From: Tetracentron sinense
Lineage: Eukaryota > Streptophyta > Magnoliopsida > Trochodendrales > Trochodendraceae
Length of the DNA: 64,000 bases
NCBI GenBank assembly: GCA_015143295.1
Contig: CM026570.1
Location: 4,860,047-4,924,046 of the forward strand
Direction: 5' to 3'
The position numbers and the translations under genes are program-made. Below, in pieces: positions 1 to 11,878 of this stretch. The notes under the pieces are model-generated. The model worked only from the letters and a program-made list of their open reading frames with translations. It had not been told where the DNA came from and ran no database searches. Position 1 is the stretch's first letter. Each line of letters begins with the position of its first letter.

Positions 1-1140
1 GCTCGCCGCCTCTGCAACCAAGCTCTGCAATCCCAATTCACCCTAAGGATACCGACCAGATTCAGTTTGCTCTAAACTTGGAGCACTTAGAAACCGAGCT
101 GTTCTTGTATGGTGCATTAGGTCGTGGCCTCGACAGCGTCGATCCCCAGTTGGCACAGGGAGGGCCACCTCCAATAGGAGCTCAAAAGGCCAACCTCGAC
201 GATCGTACACGACGGATCATCGAGGAGTTTGGCTACCAGGAAGTTGGTCATCTCAGGTCCCTCCCTCTCCCTCTAACAATATAAACATACTTTTGAATTT
301 GAAAGACTGTAAAGATAATGATTAGCCAGATGGAAGGGCTTGAAGAGCCGGTGGCATTTTTATATGATGTTGCATGATGTATAAAAGTTAATAAGCTTTG
401 AATGCTTCTTTGATTAATGTTTCAGGGCTATTAAATCGACCGTGGGAGGATTTCCAAGGCCTCCATTGGATCTGAGGTCTGAGCATTTCGCGAAACTGTT
501 TGACAAGGCATTCGGATTCAAACTTGACCCTCCCTTTGACCCTTACGTCAGCACGGTCAACTTTCTCTTAGCATCCTACGCAGTCCCTTACGTTGGACTG
601 GTAGCTTACGTTGGAACTGCTCCAAACCTCAACGGCTATGTTTCAAAGGGTGTAAGTAAAATTCTCTCTCTCTCTCAAAAGGGCCATTTCTACGGCTAGG
701 GATTTGATTAAACTCCATTTTTGTATGGCTTAAACAGTGCCAAATTTGTGTTTCTTTTGCAGCTGATTGCATCGCTCTTGGCAGTCGAATCCGGCCAGGA
801 CGCAGTAATAAGAACATTACTCTACCAGAAAGCTGATGAGTACCTAAAACCTTATAACTACACCGTGGCGGAGTTCACCAACCGTATCTCAGACCTTAGG
901 AACCGACTTGGCAATTGTGGTATCAAAGATGAAGGCGTCATCGTCCCCCAAAAACTTGGGGCAGAAAAGAAGACGACTAGTAACATTTTATCAGCAGATG
1001 CTAATTCCCGAGCTTATGCACGAATTCCAGCTGAGATTCTGAGGATAGTTTATGGAACTGGTAGTGAGTACAAGCCCGGGGGATTCCTACCCAACGGTGG
1101 AGATGGGAAGGTTGCAAGAGATTTTCTTAAATTGAAATAG
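1..1140 (+). CDS. Desiccation-related protein PCC13-62-like, copy A (5' end outside window)
   Basis: Member of the plant PCC13-62 desiccation-related family (ferritin-like fold, usually secreted or extracellular, linked to dehydration; exact biochemical role not settled). Exons read 1-256, 426-651 and 763-1140, joined by GT-AG introns in phase 2 and phase 0; the frame opens at base 3 and gives about 285 residues. The start codon and signal peptide lie left of the window. The family core is visible: an ELFLYGALG stretch in exon 1, a GGFPRPPLDL stretch in exon 2 and the YGTGSEYKPGGFLP stretch near the C-terminus. No stop or frameshift is seen. It differs from copy B at a handful of residues, for example the end: here FLKLK, in B FLN. 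Tandem duplicate of copies B and C. Family assignment is confident; expression cannot be judged here. Confidence 0.9.
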
Positions 1141-1425
1141 AGATTTTTCTTAATCCTTATTAATAACTATGTAAGTTGTAAGAACTTATTTAGTTTCTAA
1201 TGAGAATATTAGAATAATTCAGTTTCGTGATCCCATCTTTTTGCATTGAATTCTAAGATTGATCATGCATGTGTAATAACGGTCTCGTGAACGGTGGATG
1301 GTTCTTAATTGAATGGGAATTTCATATTGTCCACCATCTGCATTAAGCCCAAATTAAATAAACATCTAACTCATAAAACGAGGCCTTGAGTTCGGTTCCC
1401 TTCCCTTGTTGGCCACCCTCAAGGA
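1141..1425. other. 3' flank of copy A, shared with copies B and C
   Basis: Untranslated and flanking sequence that follows the stop codon. The first ~130 bases match the flanks of copy C (11879-12030) and copy B (46889-47016) closely. From about 1290 onward it matches only copy C (16911-16978 and 17354 onward), which defines the longer A/C segmental duplication. No gene is seen. Confidence 0.75.
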
Positions 1426-2027
1426 TGTATCCCTATTTTTCACGTTTCCCTTTTGACACCCCTTTAACTGTGGTTAAGATTCACCCACCACTAGGGTTTA
1501 CCCACCCATCCTTAGTTTTTAGAAAAAAATATTAATTATTTTTAAAATATTTTAATATTAAAAAAAGGCCTTCACCTAAAAGGGCATGTCTTAAATCTGT
1601 ATTACTTAAAAGGGCATGCTTTTAACAAATTTATAAAATAGGGCAACCTTTGCATTTTTATTACTAAAAAGGGCATTCTTTTGACATATTTACCCTTAAG
1701 CTATGCATGTAAAAGCCAAAACATTATAAGGGTAATATTGAAATACGTACCCTCTTTCCTAAAATATTTCAAACCATGCCATAAACTGTGATATTTTAAG
1801 TTTAGGGCAATAAAACGGTACATAACTCTTAAAAAAACCCTAAAAGTATTTTTTCATTATTAAAAAAAGAATTAGTACTTTTTTCTAAAAAACCAGGGAT
1901 GGGTGGGTGAACCCTAGGGATGGGTGAATCTTAACCATAGTTAAGGGGTGTCAAAAGAGACATGTGGCAGCCTAGGGGTGATAACTGGATGTTCCAAATC
2001 CTGTTATCACCGTAGAGGATTTGGTTT
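1426..2027. mobile_element. Palindromic Mutator-like MITE, copy A flank
   Basis: Two inverted arms. The left arm reads through a TTTGACACCCC block, a TTAACTGTGGTTAAG palindrome and CACCCACC/ATCCTT blocks. The right arm repeats these in reverse, ending with a GAGGATTTGGTTTC terminus at 2027. The same element sits at the orthologous place in copy C (17420-17741), so it predates the segmental duplication. The left terminus is degraded and no target duplication is claimed. A second MITE is nested at 1567-1834. Confidence 0.65.
1567..1834. mobile_element. Nested MITE inside the copy A palindromic element
   Basis: This block is absent from the otherwise collinear copy C (about 17560-17575), where the flanks join directly, so it is an insertion after the duplication. 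It is bordered by a TTAAAAAA repeat that may be the target duplication. An inverted second copy lies at 48610-48916 (shared AAAAGGGCATGC-type words and a common CTTCACCTAAAAGGG end). No coding capacity. Confidence 0.6.
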
Positions 2028-2108
2028 CTTCACTGTATTGTATATATATGTATGGCATAGCACGGGGAATGGAGATGGATGATGATCCAATCAAAGGCAA
2101 TTGCAATT

Positions 2109-2408
2109 GAACTTGGGGAGAGTTCAATCACACCCACAGGCTAACACATGTTCCTTTTAACCCATAGTAATTGTGGTTAAGGTTCACTAACCTTTGGGGT
2201 TCAACAATGTAATATTAGTTTCATTAAAACAATATATTTAAAAAAATTAACCCTAAGGGTTAAAAATCCTTAACTAGTGTAGTTTTTTTTTTCTAAAAAC
2301 TAAGGTTATATTATTGAACCCCAAAGATTAGTAAATCTTAACCACGGTTAATAGGGATTAGAGGGACACGTGTTGACTTGTGGGTGTGATTGAACTCTCC
2401 CTAAGTTC
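2109..2408. mobile_element. Foldback MITE with GAACTTRGGGAGAG ends
   Basis: Inverted arms begin GAACTTGGGGAGAGTTC and end with the reverse complement. Inside are the ACACATGTTCC / GGGACACGTGT blocks and palindromic TTAACCACGGTTAAT words also used by the other MITE families here. The same insertion is present in copy C (24397-24699), so it is older than the duplication. Flanking AATTG/AATCG words resemble an imperfect 9-bp target duplication. Confidence 0.65.
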
Positions 2409-2785
2409 AATCGTGATTGGCTATGATTCGATCTCAGGTGTTTTTTAGTAAAAATATTTAATTTTTTAAACTTTAGTTAAAGAACTTTTAATCCTTAGAG
2501 TTGGTATGTACCTAAAAAAATTTTTTAACTATGGTTCAATAATATTCAAAACATTTTTTTTTTAGATTAATTTTGAGCCGAAGCTCTACTTCTCGGCATT
2601 GAAGCAGAGCTCCCCCTATTTACACTATGGCAGTAGCACGGTTGTAATTATTGAGAGGTTTGGACAATTTGGCAACACATGTTGTATTTACAACATTGCC
2701 ACCATCACAATGTAAAAAAGAGAGCTTCCTTCAATATCGTGAAGCAAGAGCTCCACTTTATATTTAAACTGTAGTTTTTTCAATA
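2409..2785. other. Copy A flank, collinear with 24700-25043
   Basis: Non-coding AT-rich sequence present twice in the window (here and upstream of the large foldback element). Near 2762-2770 it holds a single ATATTTAAA word, which is the unoccupied counterpart of the insertion site of the 25044-41176 element. No gene seen. Confidence 0.7.
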
Positions 2786-3065
2786 GAAATTAGTCACCTC
2801 TTCCTCGATTGGTGGTGCGAGGAGGGTCGTCTCAGCTCCCATTTTCTTCTCATGTGTTCCTCTTCTAACCCCATTTAACTATGGTTAATATTCATCAATC
2901 CTTAAGGTTCACCAATCTATCTTGGTTTTTAGAAAAATATTATAAAAAAAATTTAACTAAAGAGTTAAAATAAACTAACCCGATTTAAAAGGGAGTTAAA
3001 GGGTCTACTATGTGAGAGCGAGGAAGAATAGTCCCCTCCTCAGCCGATGAGTGGACTATTGCTCT
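2786..3065. mobile_element. MITE with AATAGTCACCTC-type ends and 9-bp target duplication
   Basis: Flanked on both sides by TTTTCAATA (2777-2785 and 3066-3074); copy C has one uninterrupted TTTTCAATA near 41200, which is the empty site. The ends resemble those at 17762-18025 (GNAATAGTCACCTC). The interior again carries a TTAACTATGGTTAA palindrome and a CTTGGTTTTTAG block. The 9-bp duplication suggests Mutator-type mobilisation. Confidence 0.75.
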
Positions 3066-3329
3066 TTTTCAATACATCCCACCTCGAAAATCTCCCCAAT
3101 AATCTCGCCGACGTATACGTCCCACCTAGAGAAACTGCCCAATAATCTCGAAGGCAACTGGGTCGGGTCATACTCTGGGTTGCATTAGTATATCTCAACC
3201 CGGGCAGCTTTGAAAAGGCAAATCAGCAAATGAAACACAACTGCGACCCCTCAAATGAAATCTCCCGAAATACCCATTAAAAATAAATTATAATAATTAA
3301 CATCTGGCTTAAAATTCATATCTAATAGT

Positions 3330-3330
<1 letters not shown>

Positions 3331-3384
<54 letters not shown>
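3331..3384. repeat. (TA)n microsatellite
   Basis: Near-perfect dinucleotide run at the right edge of the copy A segment; the corresponding place in copy C (about 41437-41456) holds a shorter run. Confidence 0.9.
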
Positions 3385-3390
3385 TATGAA

Positions 3391-4723
3391 AGGTACAACT
3401 GCATTGCACGTATTAATTTTTCATTAAAATATAATTTCCTATTATAAAAAATAATAAGATTAAATATTATAAAAAAAATTATTAAGATTACACAAAGGAA
3501 GTAAAAACAGTCCCAAACTTTCAGTCCCAAGGAATCCTGCTACTTTCCAATTTAAGATTTCTAAGGAGAATCCAATGAAATTTAGATTTAATACTTCTCC
3601 AGTTTTTTCCATATCCCTATTATCATCATACTTAAAAATTATTAATTCATCAAAACAGACATAAACAAGATGGATAACAGATGATGCATGGGGTGCTTCA
3701 ATTAAAGTGTACATACAAATTTTATTATTATTAGCCTAACAAAAAGATAATCTGCCTATGGATTATAATATCAGTGCCCATCTCTTCCAAGTATTCTCAG
3801 ACAAACAGATAATTACATAACCAATTATAATACAGAAAGATTAAATTGATATTTAAAGAAAGATTTCTCCATACAAAACTAACCAAAGGAGCATAACTCG
3901 TTCAGCTTTCTAAGAAAGTTTTAGGCCCTTTGGTGAGATGGTTTGAGTTTAGCCTCATGTGGACGGAGTGTGTGTGTGCGCGTTGGCCTATGTGAGTGTG
4001 TGTTTAACGTTTCAACAAAAAAAAAAATTTCTTACCTTATGCAACATCGGTGAACTATAGACCTTAATTTTTATTTTTTTTTAAATAAGAATTTAATCTA
4101 GTTTAACTAACCTAAAAACCAGTTTACAACTAATCTAAAATTCAAGTTATAAATTAATTAGATTAATCACTAATCTACTTATTTAATGTATAATAATAAA
4201 ATAATAAAAGAAAGGAAGGGGGACTCACCTGTTGGGTTATGAATCTTATGACGAAGAAGGGGAGAGAGATAGGGGGTGTTGTGATAAATGTGTATATTGG
4301 TTGTGTAGTGAACGTGCTCAATGGGGGCTGTTGTATGCTGTAGAAAATGGAGTGAAGATTGCAGTGAATGTGCGGATGGTTGAATACGTGAGGTGAGGTG
4401 AGGCTGCGAGGGAATAGAGTGAGAGAGAGGGTTGTGCGTAACAAAGAAGAGGTTGAAGATCCAAGAAAACCTCCATCTTGAGTGGACCCCATTTTATAGA
4501 CTTTGAGAAGAGAATGAGAGTCCATATTGGATTCTTCAACCTAGAGAGGGGAGTGCTATACGTGAGGTATTACACATCTACAATTATAAACAAGTTAAAC
4601 TTCTATTAATATTTTTAATAGATACCATAGGTTAGTAAGTTAGTATTTTTAATTAAAGGGTATTTTCATCTAAACAAAATTTTGCATACTCCTTATACTT
4701 TTATTAGTAGAATGATATATATA
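3391..4723. other. Non-coding stretch, nothing recognised
   Basis: AT-rich sequence without a convincing gene. Two overlapping - strand reading frames at 4175-4539 have no recognisable domain and contradict each other. A short TG-rich patch with an A-run near 3910-4027 looks retroposon-like but is not diagnostic. Confidence 0.5.
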
Positions 4724-5316
4724 CTAGCAAAGACCCCGTGCGATGCACGAGTGTAATTAAAAAGAAAAAATAGATACCACACAAATAATCTCATGAGACT
4801 TGAACTTTGATAAATTGTAGAAAATTAAAAGAGTTTACATATTTAAGCATTATGTTTATAACACATATGTACCTTTCAATTCGGAATACCAAAAAAGCAA
4901 GACAATATTTCTTAATCTATATAGTCCTATCAGATGGTGATGAAATCCAAACCTTAGTTACAATACAATGGTGCAAACCTTAGTTACAATACAACCACTG
5001 ATTGAGATTTGCAATATTAGTATTGAATATTAGAACAAAACAATAATTTGATATCTTAGTACATTTTTACATGAAGAACATCATCAAAGTTCCAAATCCA
5101 TCAATAGTAGATTCAGAAGATTTTGTTACTAAAGATTATAGTCATAAAACATATGAAATCATAGAAAACATATGATGGCATTACAATTCATATGAACCAT
5201 ACAGTTAACCTTCCAAAAAAAAGCTTCCCTCCAACAAACACCACCTCTAAACTGTTTCCCTATAAAAAAAAAAAGTCATTCACATTGACTCCTAGATTCT
5301 AAAGATCATATTACTT

Positions 5317-5348
<32 letters not shown>

Positions 5349-6019
5349 TTTAATCCTCCAAAAAAAAAAGCTGAGCAGTTAGGTGGACACGTGGCAGCCT
5401 TAGAGGAGGTTGTGGACACGTGGCGATTGTAGATAATGTCTTCTTTAACTCCCCTTCATATAACCGATGTATTAAACTCTTCTCATATGAAGTTTATTTT
5501 CTTTTAGAAAATTCCATCTGTGCCACATACTCATTGCAGTTACGAACAATGGGTGTGTTGATTCATTTTTTTAATGGCCGTTTCAAAGGTCTCACATAGA
5601 TATTGTCACATACCCATTGCAGTTACTAATAGAAAGCTGTAATGGTTCCAAACCGACCAACTATCCCAATTAAAGCTTTTAGGAAGTTGTAACGGTTCCA
5701 AATTCTAACCATTAGGATCCTTCGTCCCTTTTGATTAGATATTTATCTTCCATTCGTTCTTTGTTTAGAGAGAGAGATGAGAATGCAATTGTAAGGCTTG
5801 AACTTCAAATAGATCAGATATTAGCTTTTTATAGTAATTTAGGTTGGGGTGGAGTGGAGTGGAGTGGGAGAGGGGACAGTGACCGTCAAAACTCACAAGG
5901 GGTTAGGCACGGAGGAGGTCTTCTTTAGGTTGTCACGGCTCCTTCATCTCCAAACATGACTCCTCTTAATTTGAAGAAGAACAATATATCCCTCTAAGCC
6001 ACTTCTTTATATTATTTTC

Positions 6020-6072
<53 letters not shown>

Positions 6073-6841
6073 CGGGGGGGGGGGTTATGCTCGACTCGGC
6101 GACCCGACAATTTGTTTTCCGATGGAATAAAAAATGGAGACTAGAGGGGTGATGTGCGGTTCCCTTCCTACGAGTTCATTGGATTGGTGTATCTTACACA
6201 TGTCTTTCCAAAATAGGTTTCTTACTTTTTTTTTTTTTAATTGCTTTATTTTCTCTCTTCAATCACATGATTCTCTTTGTTTCTTCGTGATTCAGAGAAT
6301 GATAATCTTTCTAATTGAATTTTAATTATCATTTCATAATTTCAACACCAAATTGTAGTTGTTGGATGATGCCTTTCTCCAGTGATTGACGACCAACAAC
6401 AGCTATTGGGATGAAGCATCTGGCATTCTAGCCCAGCCCCGTTGTTCGGGACTGCTATCAAATACCGGGAACATTGGGTTGTTTTCATTGGTATACCAAT
6501 TAGGATATTGGATTATGGGGAAATTCATGAACAACTATGCTTAGATTTTATGACAATCTACATGAGAAAGGGGTGTTTTCAAATTGAATGAAGTAGGGTC
6601 TTGCTCAATCAATTTCCTTTCGTTAGTTTATTAGATTTAGATGGCTTTTATTTTTAAAATTTTTTTTATTAGATACTATTTCAAAGCTATGTTTATCATC
6701 CTTTGGTGGTTGGTTGCATCCTATTCTTGGTAGTCACATTATTTCTACCAAGATTACTATTCTTTCTCATTTTGAAGCCGAATATGTCGTATTTTTTTTT
6801 TCTTTTTAACATTTTTGTGCATTGCACAGGTTTCATACTAG
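4724..6841. mobile_element. Segment bounded by two inverted Helitron-type 3' ends
   Basis: At 4724 the + strand reads CTAGCAAAGACCCCGTGCGA, whose reverse complement is a GC hairpin followed by CTAG and a host T, the usual Helitron 3' terminus. At 6841 the + strand itself ends in a TGTGCATTGCACA hairpin followed by CTAG and T. The two ends resemble each other for about 50 bases in inverted orientation. This may be two nested or abutting non-autonomous Helitrons; the 5' TC ends were not located. No RepHel gene is present. Small reading frames inside (5731-5928, 6134-6325) have no recognisable content. Confidence 0.5.
6019..6084. repeat. Compound (TA)n(GA)n(G)n microsatellite
   Basis: A TA run passes directly into a GA run and then a G-rich run interrupted by one C. 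Confidence 0.9.
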
Positions 6842-7024
6842 TTATAAGTGAAACTAAAGAAAAAAATCATGGTTCTCTCTTATGTAGATGATCAATGTCT
6901 ATGGTATGGCCATTAATGCATAGACATCTCGTCTTTAAGGGGGCACGAAAAGAATTCAAAGGTGATTAAATTTTTAGGTATGTAGGGTTTACCATATATG
7001 CAGCGTGTTAGAGGCAATGGTTGG

Positions 7025-9865
7025 TGTAAGCACCCAATTTTTACACCCTTATCCTAATCATGGTTAAGAATTCTTAACCGTGGTTACCCCTACTGAGTCC
7101 CCTAAACCTTAGGTAAAATCCTAGCAAGCCCTAGGTAAAATCTCATTCAAACCCTAGGTTTTAACCTTAGTTAAACCCTAACCCTAGAACCTAACTCTAG
7201 GTAGACCCCTAGTTGACCCTAGGTAAACCCTAGCCTAACCCTACGACCTAACCCTAGTCAAAATCCTAGGTAAAGTCAAGCCCTACCCAAGCCCTTAGGG
7301 CTTAAACCCTAGCTCCATAAACCCCTAGAAGACCAAACTTCTCAGCCTGGGCCCAAGCCCAGGCCCAAAAATTCAAAAATCTAAACCAGTACCGCATTCT
7401 TCCAACGGGCCAGGGGCCTGTTGGTTAAAAACCAAACCTGTAGCTGAAATGTTTACCGACAACCTCATTTTGCAAATGTTAGGGAATGGCGGAAAACTTA
7501 TTACCGTCATTCCCTGAAATCATTTCCAGCAGCACACCCACCCCCTACAGGGCTCAGGCATGCCTGCACCGCCCCTCTCCGAACCTCCTGCGACCACATC
7601 TACCCTGGTACTAATACTAGGGGTGTCCCCAACCCTTAGCCTATAAAAGGGACACCCCCCATGGCTTTGAAATTTACTGCAAAACGCTTCAGTCGAAGCC
7701 CTGCCAAAACTCGATGCCTCAGCCCTCTCTCCTTCGTCTAAACATATCCCTGGTAGCTCCAGAAGCTCCCCAATCCCCCTAGTCCGTAGCACCACCACAG
7801 CACCACCATCGCCGCCTCTAGGCCACCGGCAGCAGGTAGTAGGATAGGGCATCCCCTTACCCCATTTTCTTTTTGCTTAATACCCATGTGAGCCCCTGGT
7901 CATTCCAGATGACTATTTTCCTTCATTTTACAGGAAGCCCACAACAAGGGTCTCCCCCACCTTCATCATAGGTGTGGAGAACCCCCTCAGGGTAGAGCAC
8001 CATTATAGGCAGCTTCAGAGATTTCTGGGGGTCCCTCAGTTCATGGGGGAACCCCTGGAAACCCCCCACAGCAGACCCGTATGGCAATTTTTTATTTTTT
8101 GGAAAAATTCAGGGTGTCGATAAACTCAGTACCGACACCCATGGTGTTCACTATTCCAAGGCCTGTGGGCCACACCTGAGCTAACCCTGGTCCAATCCAG
8201 GGCATGGATTAACACCCTGAGCTTAACCTGAGAATTCCAGTCCCTGAACCTTAACCTAACCATGGTTAAATCACTGAAAGTAAAAAATTGCCAGAGCGTC
8301 GGTAATCAGATTACCAACATTCTATGATTTTATGAGAACAGACTTTGGGCCCATACCAGACCGACATATGGCATCCCTTGAGACCCACAACAGGCTCAGG
8401 GCATTCCCCTCACTGAGAGCTTCAAAACCATGGGTCCTGGACCCCAGGGGTCCACCCCAAACCATAGTTAAGACCCCCTAAACCCTGGTTGAAAACCTAC
8501 CAAGTTGGTGGTAATCCATCTGCCGATAGAATGGTTTTTTTGAATTTTTATGGGTCTTGCAGTGGCCCACAGCCCATGAGAGGCCCCACCAGATCTGACC
8601 TGACCCCTGAGGCCCATTCCTAGCTTTTCAAGCTTTGCCCTTGCTTTAATCATGGTTAACTCAACCATGGTTAAGAGTTAACCATGGGTAGTTGGTCAAA
8701 CCTTTTGGCAAAATTTCAAAGAATCCCAGAAAATCAAAAATATTCTAAAACTTTGGAAAATGTCACTTTTGAACTATGTGATCATGCCTAACCATAGTTA
8801 GATGGGCTTAATCATGGTTAACACTTGGTTTAACCGCGATTAAACCCGTTTAAACCTTGGAAAATACCAAAATATCATGAAAAAATCTAAAATGGCATTC
8901 TAACCCCCAAATTCCACTTTGTAGAGTGCCCAACCTTGGTTAACCGGATTAACCATGATTAAACTCATTTCTTAACCATAATTAGCCTAATTAACTTGGA
9001 AAAATTTGGGGAAAATCCCCAAAAATGTTCAAACAATATTTAAGGACCATAAACTATACTTTGGACCTTGCCCAACTTCGGTTAGTAATCCTAACTACAG
9101 TTAAACCTACTTAACTCCGGTTAAACTGGCCTGTCGGGCCCAATCTAGACCCACCGAGCCCAACTCAAAGCCTACCGGGCTCACCCCTGTCCTACCGGGC
9201 TCAACCCAAAGCCCACTGATCTCGCTCCACCGAGCTTGCTCTTGACCTCCAGGTCCAACCATGGCCCACCGGGCCTAATCTGAGCCTACCATGCCCAACC
9301 CCTTAGTCTATCGGACTAAACCCTAGCCTTCGGGCTTACCTCTTTGCCTACCGGGCTCAACCCCTATCCTACCGGGCTTCAACCTTTGGCCTACCGGGCC
9401 TGATCAAACATACCATGCACTTGACCAACCCCGGTCAACTCAACCCTAGTCTACCGGACTAGACAGTTAGCCACCTTTGGTGCACACACAACACTTCCCC
9501 TAGCCTTGGCACGGGCTTATGTGTCAGAACTACGCTCGGTCTGATCTCACCCCAATGTGAGTACGTAGGCAACCCAACTCGGATTCGACCCTATTCTAGT
9601 TTTTCCCTTATGGAATTAGTATAAACTAAACTTAAAGCATTTGAATAACCACTTGACATTAATTTGACTTAAACCTAGTAAGTAAGGAACCGTTATAAAA
9701 CGGAAGTACCGGGGTGCCTAACACCTTCCTTGGGTTTAACCGAACCTCTTACCTAGAACTCTAAGCAGATCAAGACCTTATCCATTACCCAGGACTTATC
9801 CCTACTGAATTAATAAGTGACGACTCATAACAAGAAACCAGTGAGTAAGAAAATTCATGCTCACA
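7025..9865 (+). mobile_element. Solo LTR, about 2.84 kb
   Basis: Begins TGTAAGCACCC and ends TGCTCACA, the TG...CA boundary of an LTR, with a perfect 5-bp target duplication GTTGG on each side (7020-7024, 9866-9870). No internal retrotransposon region or partner LTR is next to it, so it is a solo LTR left by unequal recombination. A TATAAAAG box at 7642 gives the + orientation. The first 300 bases are full of degenerate AACCCTAG words; 7040-9060 contains many palindromic TTAACCATGGTTAA-type words; 9120-9480 repeats CTACCGGGCT-type units. The length is unusually large and fits Ogre/Tat-like gypsy LTRs, but the lineage is inferred. Confidence 0.85.
7642..7649 (+). promoter_or_regulatory. LTR TATA box
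   Basis: TATAAAAG inside the solo LTR, with a plausible transcription start some 30 bases downstream. Placement within a TG...CA unit marks the U3/R junction. Confidence 0.6.
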
Positions 9866-9870
9866 GTTGG

Positions 9871-10028
9871 TCCAAAGATTTACACCTACAAAAAAGAATA
9901 AAATGAAAGTCAATATTTAGACATAATATATTATACAATAAATCATCAAATAGGACATCAAATCTACATGTACATTCTGACACACCTCCCTATTGTGACA
10001 CTTCAATAGAATGAGTTTTTTGAGATAC
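9871..10028. other. Short non-coding spacer
   Basis: Unique-looking AT-rich sequence between the solo LTR and the CACTA end; no feature seen. Confidence 0.5.
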
Positions 10029-10892
10029 CACTACAAAAATAATGGCATGTGGCGGCGAATTGTTAGAGGCGGTTCCAAAAATCTGCCGCCCCATAGCACA
10101 TACTACGGCGGGTCTATAATACCACCGTCAATGACTATTTTTGTGACTATAGTAACGGCGGTTAATTAATAATGGCCGCCACATAACACATGCTACGGCG
10201 GGTTTATACATAACCGTCGCGGAAATCTTCCCCTCCAACCATTTTGGTTTTCCGTCAACTTATTCATGGCGAACATATAGCGGCGGGTGTATCAATAACC
10301 GTCGTGAATAGTTTAGATAGGGCGGTGGATATAATGTCATAGTCGTTGTTTCTTTATATATGACGGCGGGTATGGTATGACCGCCGTGATATTCCTTTAA
10401 TAGGACCCCAATAATTTTTTCTTTCTTCATTCCCTACTCTCCTACTCTCTTTGCTCTCTTGCTCTCCGGCCACTCCACCACCGCCGACCACTTCATCTCC
10501 GGCCACTCCACCATCTCCGATGACCCCCGACTAGCGCCGGCGACCTGTGCTTTTTACATCACCTGCTCTCCCTCGGTGGCCACCTCTGGTGACATACGGA
10601 ACCTCTGGCCACCTAATCTCCCCTCTCCATGCTTAGGTAATCCCTCGAAACGTGCATGTAAGCATTTTTTTTGTTTTAGCTTTCTCTCTCTTAACTCTCT
10701 CTCTCTCCCACCTCCGGAAGGTCCACGGTGGCTCCACCCCTCCACGGAAGGTCCACGGCACCCTCACCTCTCTTTCTCTGTAATTTCGCAACACCACCCT
10801 TCAGCTCATAGCACCCTCCACCTCTGGCCACCTTCTCTGTGTAAAGATAATTTCTTTAAATTTAATTAGTGGTCATTTATTTTATTTAATTA
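10029..10892 (+). mobile_element. CACTA (En/Spm) transposon end with subterminal repeats
   Basis: Starts with CACTACAAAAAT, a standard plant CACTA terminus, followed over about 370 bases by direct and inverted subterminal units of CGGCGGGT and ACCGCCGT type (10068-10395), the expected transposase-binding arrays. Downstream is a CT-rich leader and a short + strand reading frame (10459-10869) rich in Ser, Pro and Thr with no known domain. The opposite end was not found. At 10893 a Helitron-type end interrupts or abuts it. Confidence 0.65.
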
Positions 10893-11758
10893 CTAGCAAA
10901 ACCCCGTGCAATGCACGAGCACAAAGTAGAATGAGATAAACATGTATGTTCATATATTTTAACATATGTGTGTTTGTATGCATGTGCAAGATAAGGAAGG
11001 AAAATCATCACAACTAACGAGATATGAAACGAAAAATACATTAACCGGAGAATAATGAACTCTATATGTATCCAATGTAATCTTCCATTCAATTGCGAAA
11101 ATGAGAAAAAATTAGAAAGAATTTGTAATTAAAATATAAAATATGAAACTTTAGTTGGTATATAAACCTTAAAACCAAAACATCAAGCACCCCCAAAATC
11201 ATTTGATTAAAAAGTAAATAAACTTTGTAAAAGAATAGTACAAATTTAGGAAAGTAATCTACAGGGAAAAAATGAATGAAAAATCTGAATTTTTTTAAGA
11301 ATCAAAATTGATAAAGTATAATTCTAAAATTGTAAAGTTTCTCATCTTTTATGAAATCCAGTTGGTATAAATCATAAAACAAAAATATCAAAAGACCAAA
11401 TCCTCTACAATGATAACCAGATTTGGCAAATTCAGTAATAACCCCTAAGGTCGCCATATGTCCCTTTTGAAACCCCTTAACTATGGTTAAGATCCACCCA
11501 CCCCTAGGGTTCATCCACCCATCCTTGGTTTTTAGAAAAAATATTAAATTTTTTTTTAATATTCAAAAAAAAAAAAAAGTATAATGTAGAGAGTATTTAT
11601 GAGTCCCACTTAAATGGAGTTGAGATTTGGGGAGAGTGAGGAGGTCTTTGTTGAGTAGAAAAACCTGTTAGGGCATGGGAGAGAGTTAATAATGGGGAGA
11701 GAAAAGGGGTGTTAAGAAAAGGTATTTATTGCTCCCACCATGTGATGATGTGGCATCA
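10893..11758 (-). mobile_element. Helitron-type 3' end with non-coding body
   Basis: CTAGCAAAACCCCGTGCAAT on the + strand is the reverse complement of a GC hairpin plus CTAG, preceded by host A. The body would run rightwards, possibly to the truncated desiccation gene at 11759, which would explain its loss of 5' sequence. The TC end is not identified with confidence. A MITE arm lies inside at about 11395-11575. Confidence 0.5.
11395..11575. repeat. Single arm of the CAAATCCTCT MITE family
   Basis: Reads CAAATCCTCTACAATGATAA, then the TGTCCCTTTTGA block, a TTAACTATGGTTAAG palindrome and CACCCACC/ATCCTTGG blocks. The right arm is missing, so this is a truncated copy of the family whose complete member occupies 25044-41176. 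Confidence 0.6.
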
Positions 11759-11878
11759 CAAATACCAGCTGAGATTCTAAGGATAGTTTATGGAACTGGC
11801 AGTGAGTACAAGCCCCGCGGATTCCTACCCAACGGTGGAGATGGGAAGGTTACAAGAGATTTTCTTAAATTGAAATAG
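11759..11878 (+). pseudogene. Desiccation-related protein copy C, 3' fragment
   Basis: Matches the last ~40 codons of the desiccation-related gene in the same frame as copy A, ending at the same TAG after FLKLK-type codons. Everything upstream has been replaced by unrelated mobile DNA. Its 3' flank continues to 12039, is broken by the hAT element, and resumes at 16911. Not functional. Confidence 0.9.

Noticed and set aside
4175-4539. Overlapping - strand reading frames of 73 and 116 residues
   Set aside because: No domain, no homology recognised, and two conflicting frames; possibly a non-coding transcript, but nothing supports it.
7060-7320. Interstitial telomere
   Set aside because: AACCCTAG words are irregularly spaced and mixed with other sequence, and lie inside a defined LTR; not a telomeric array.
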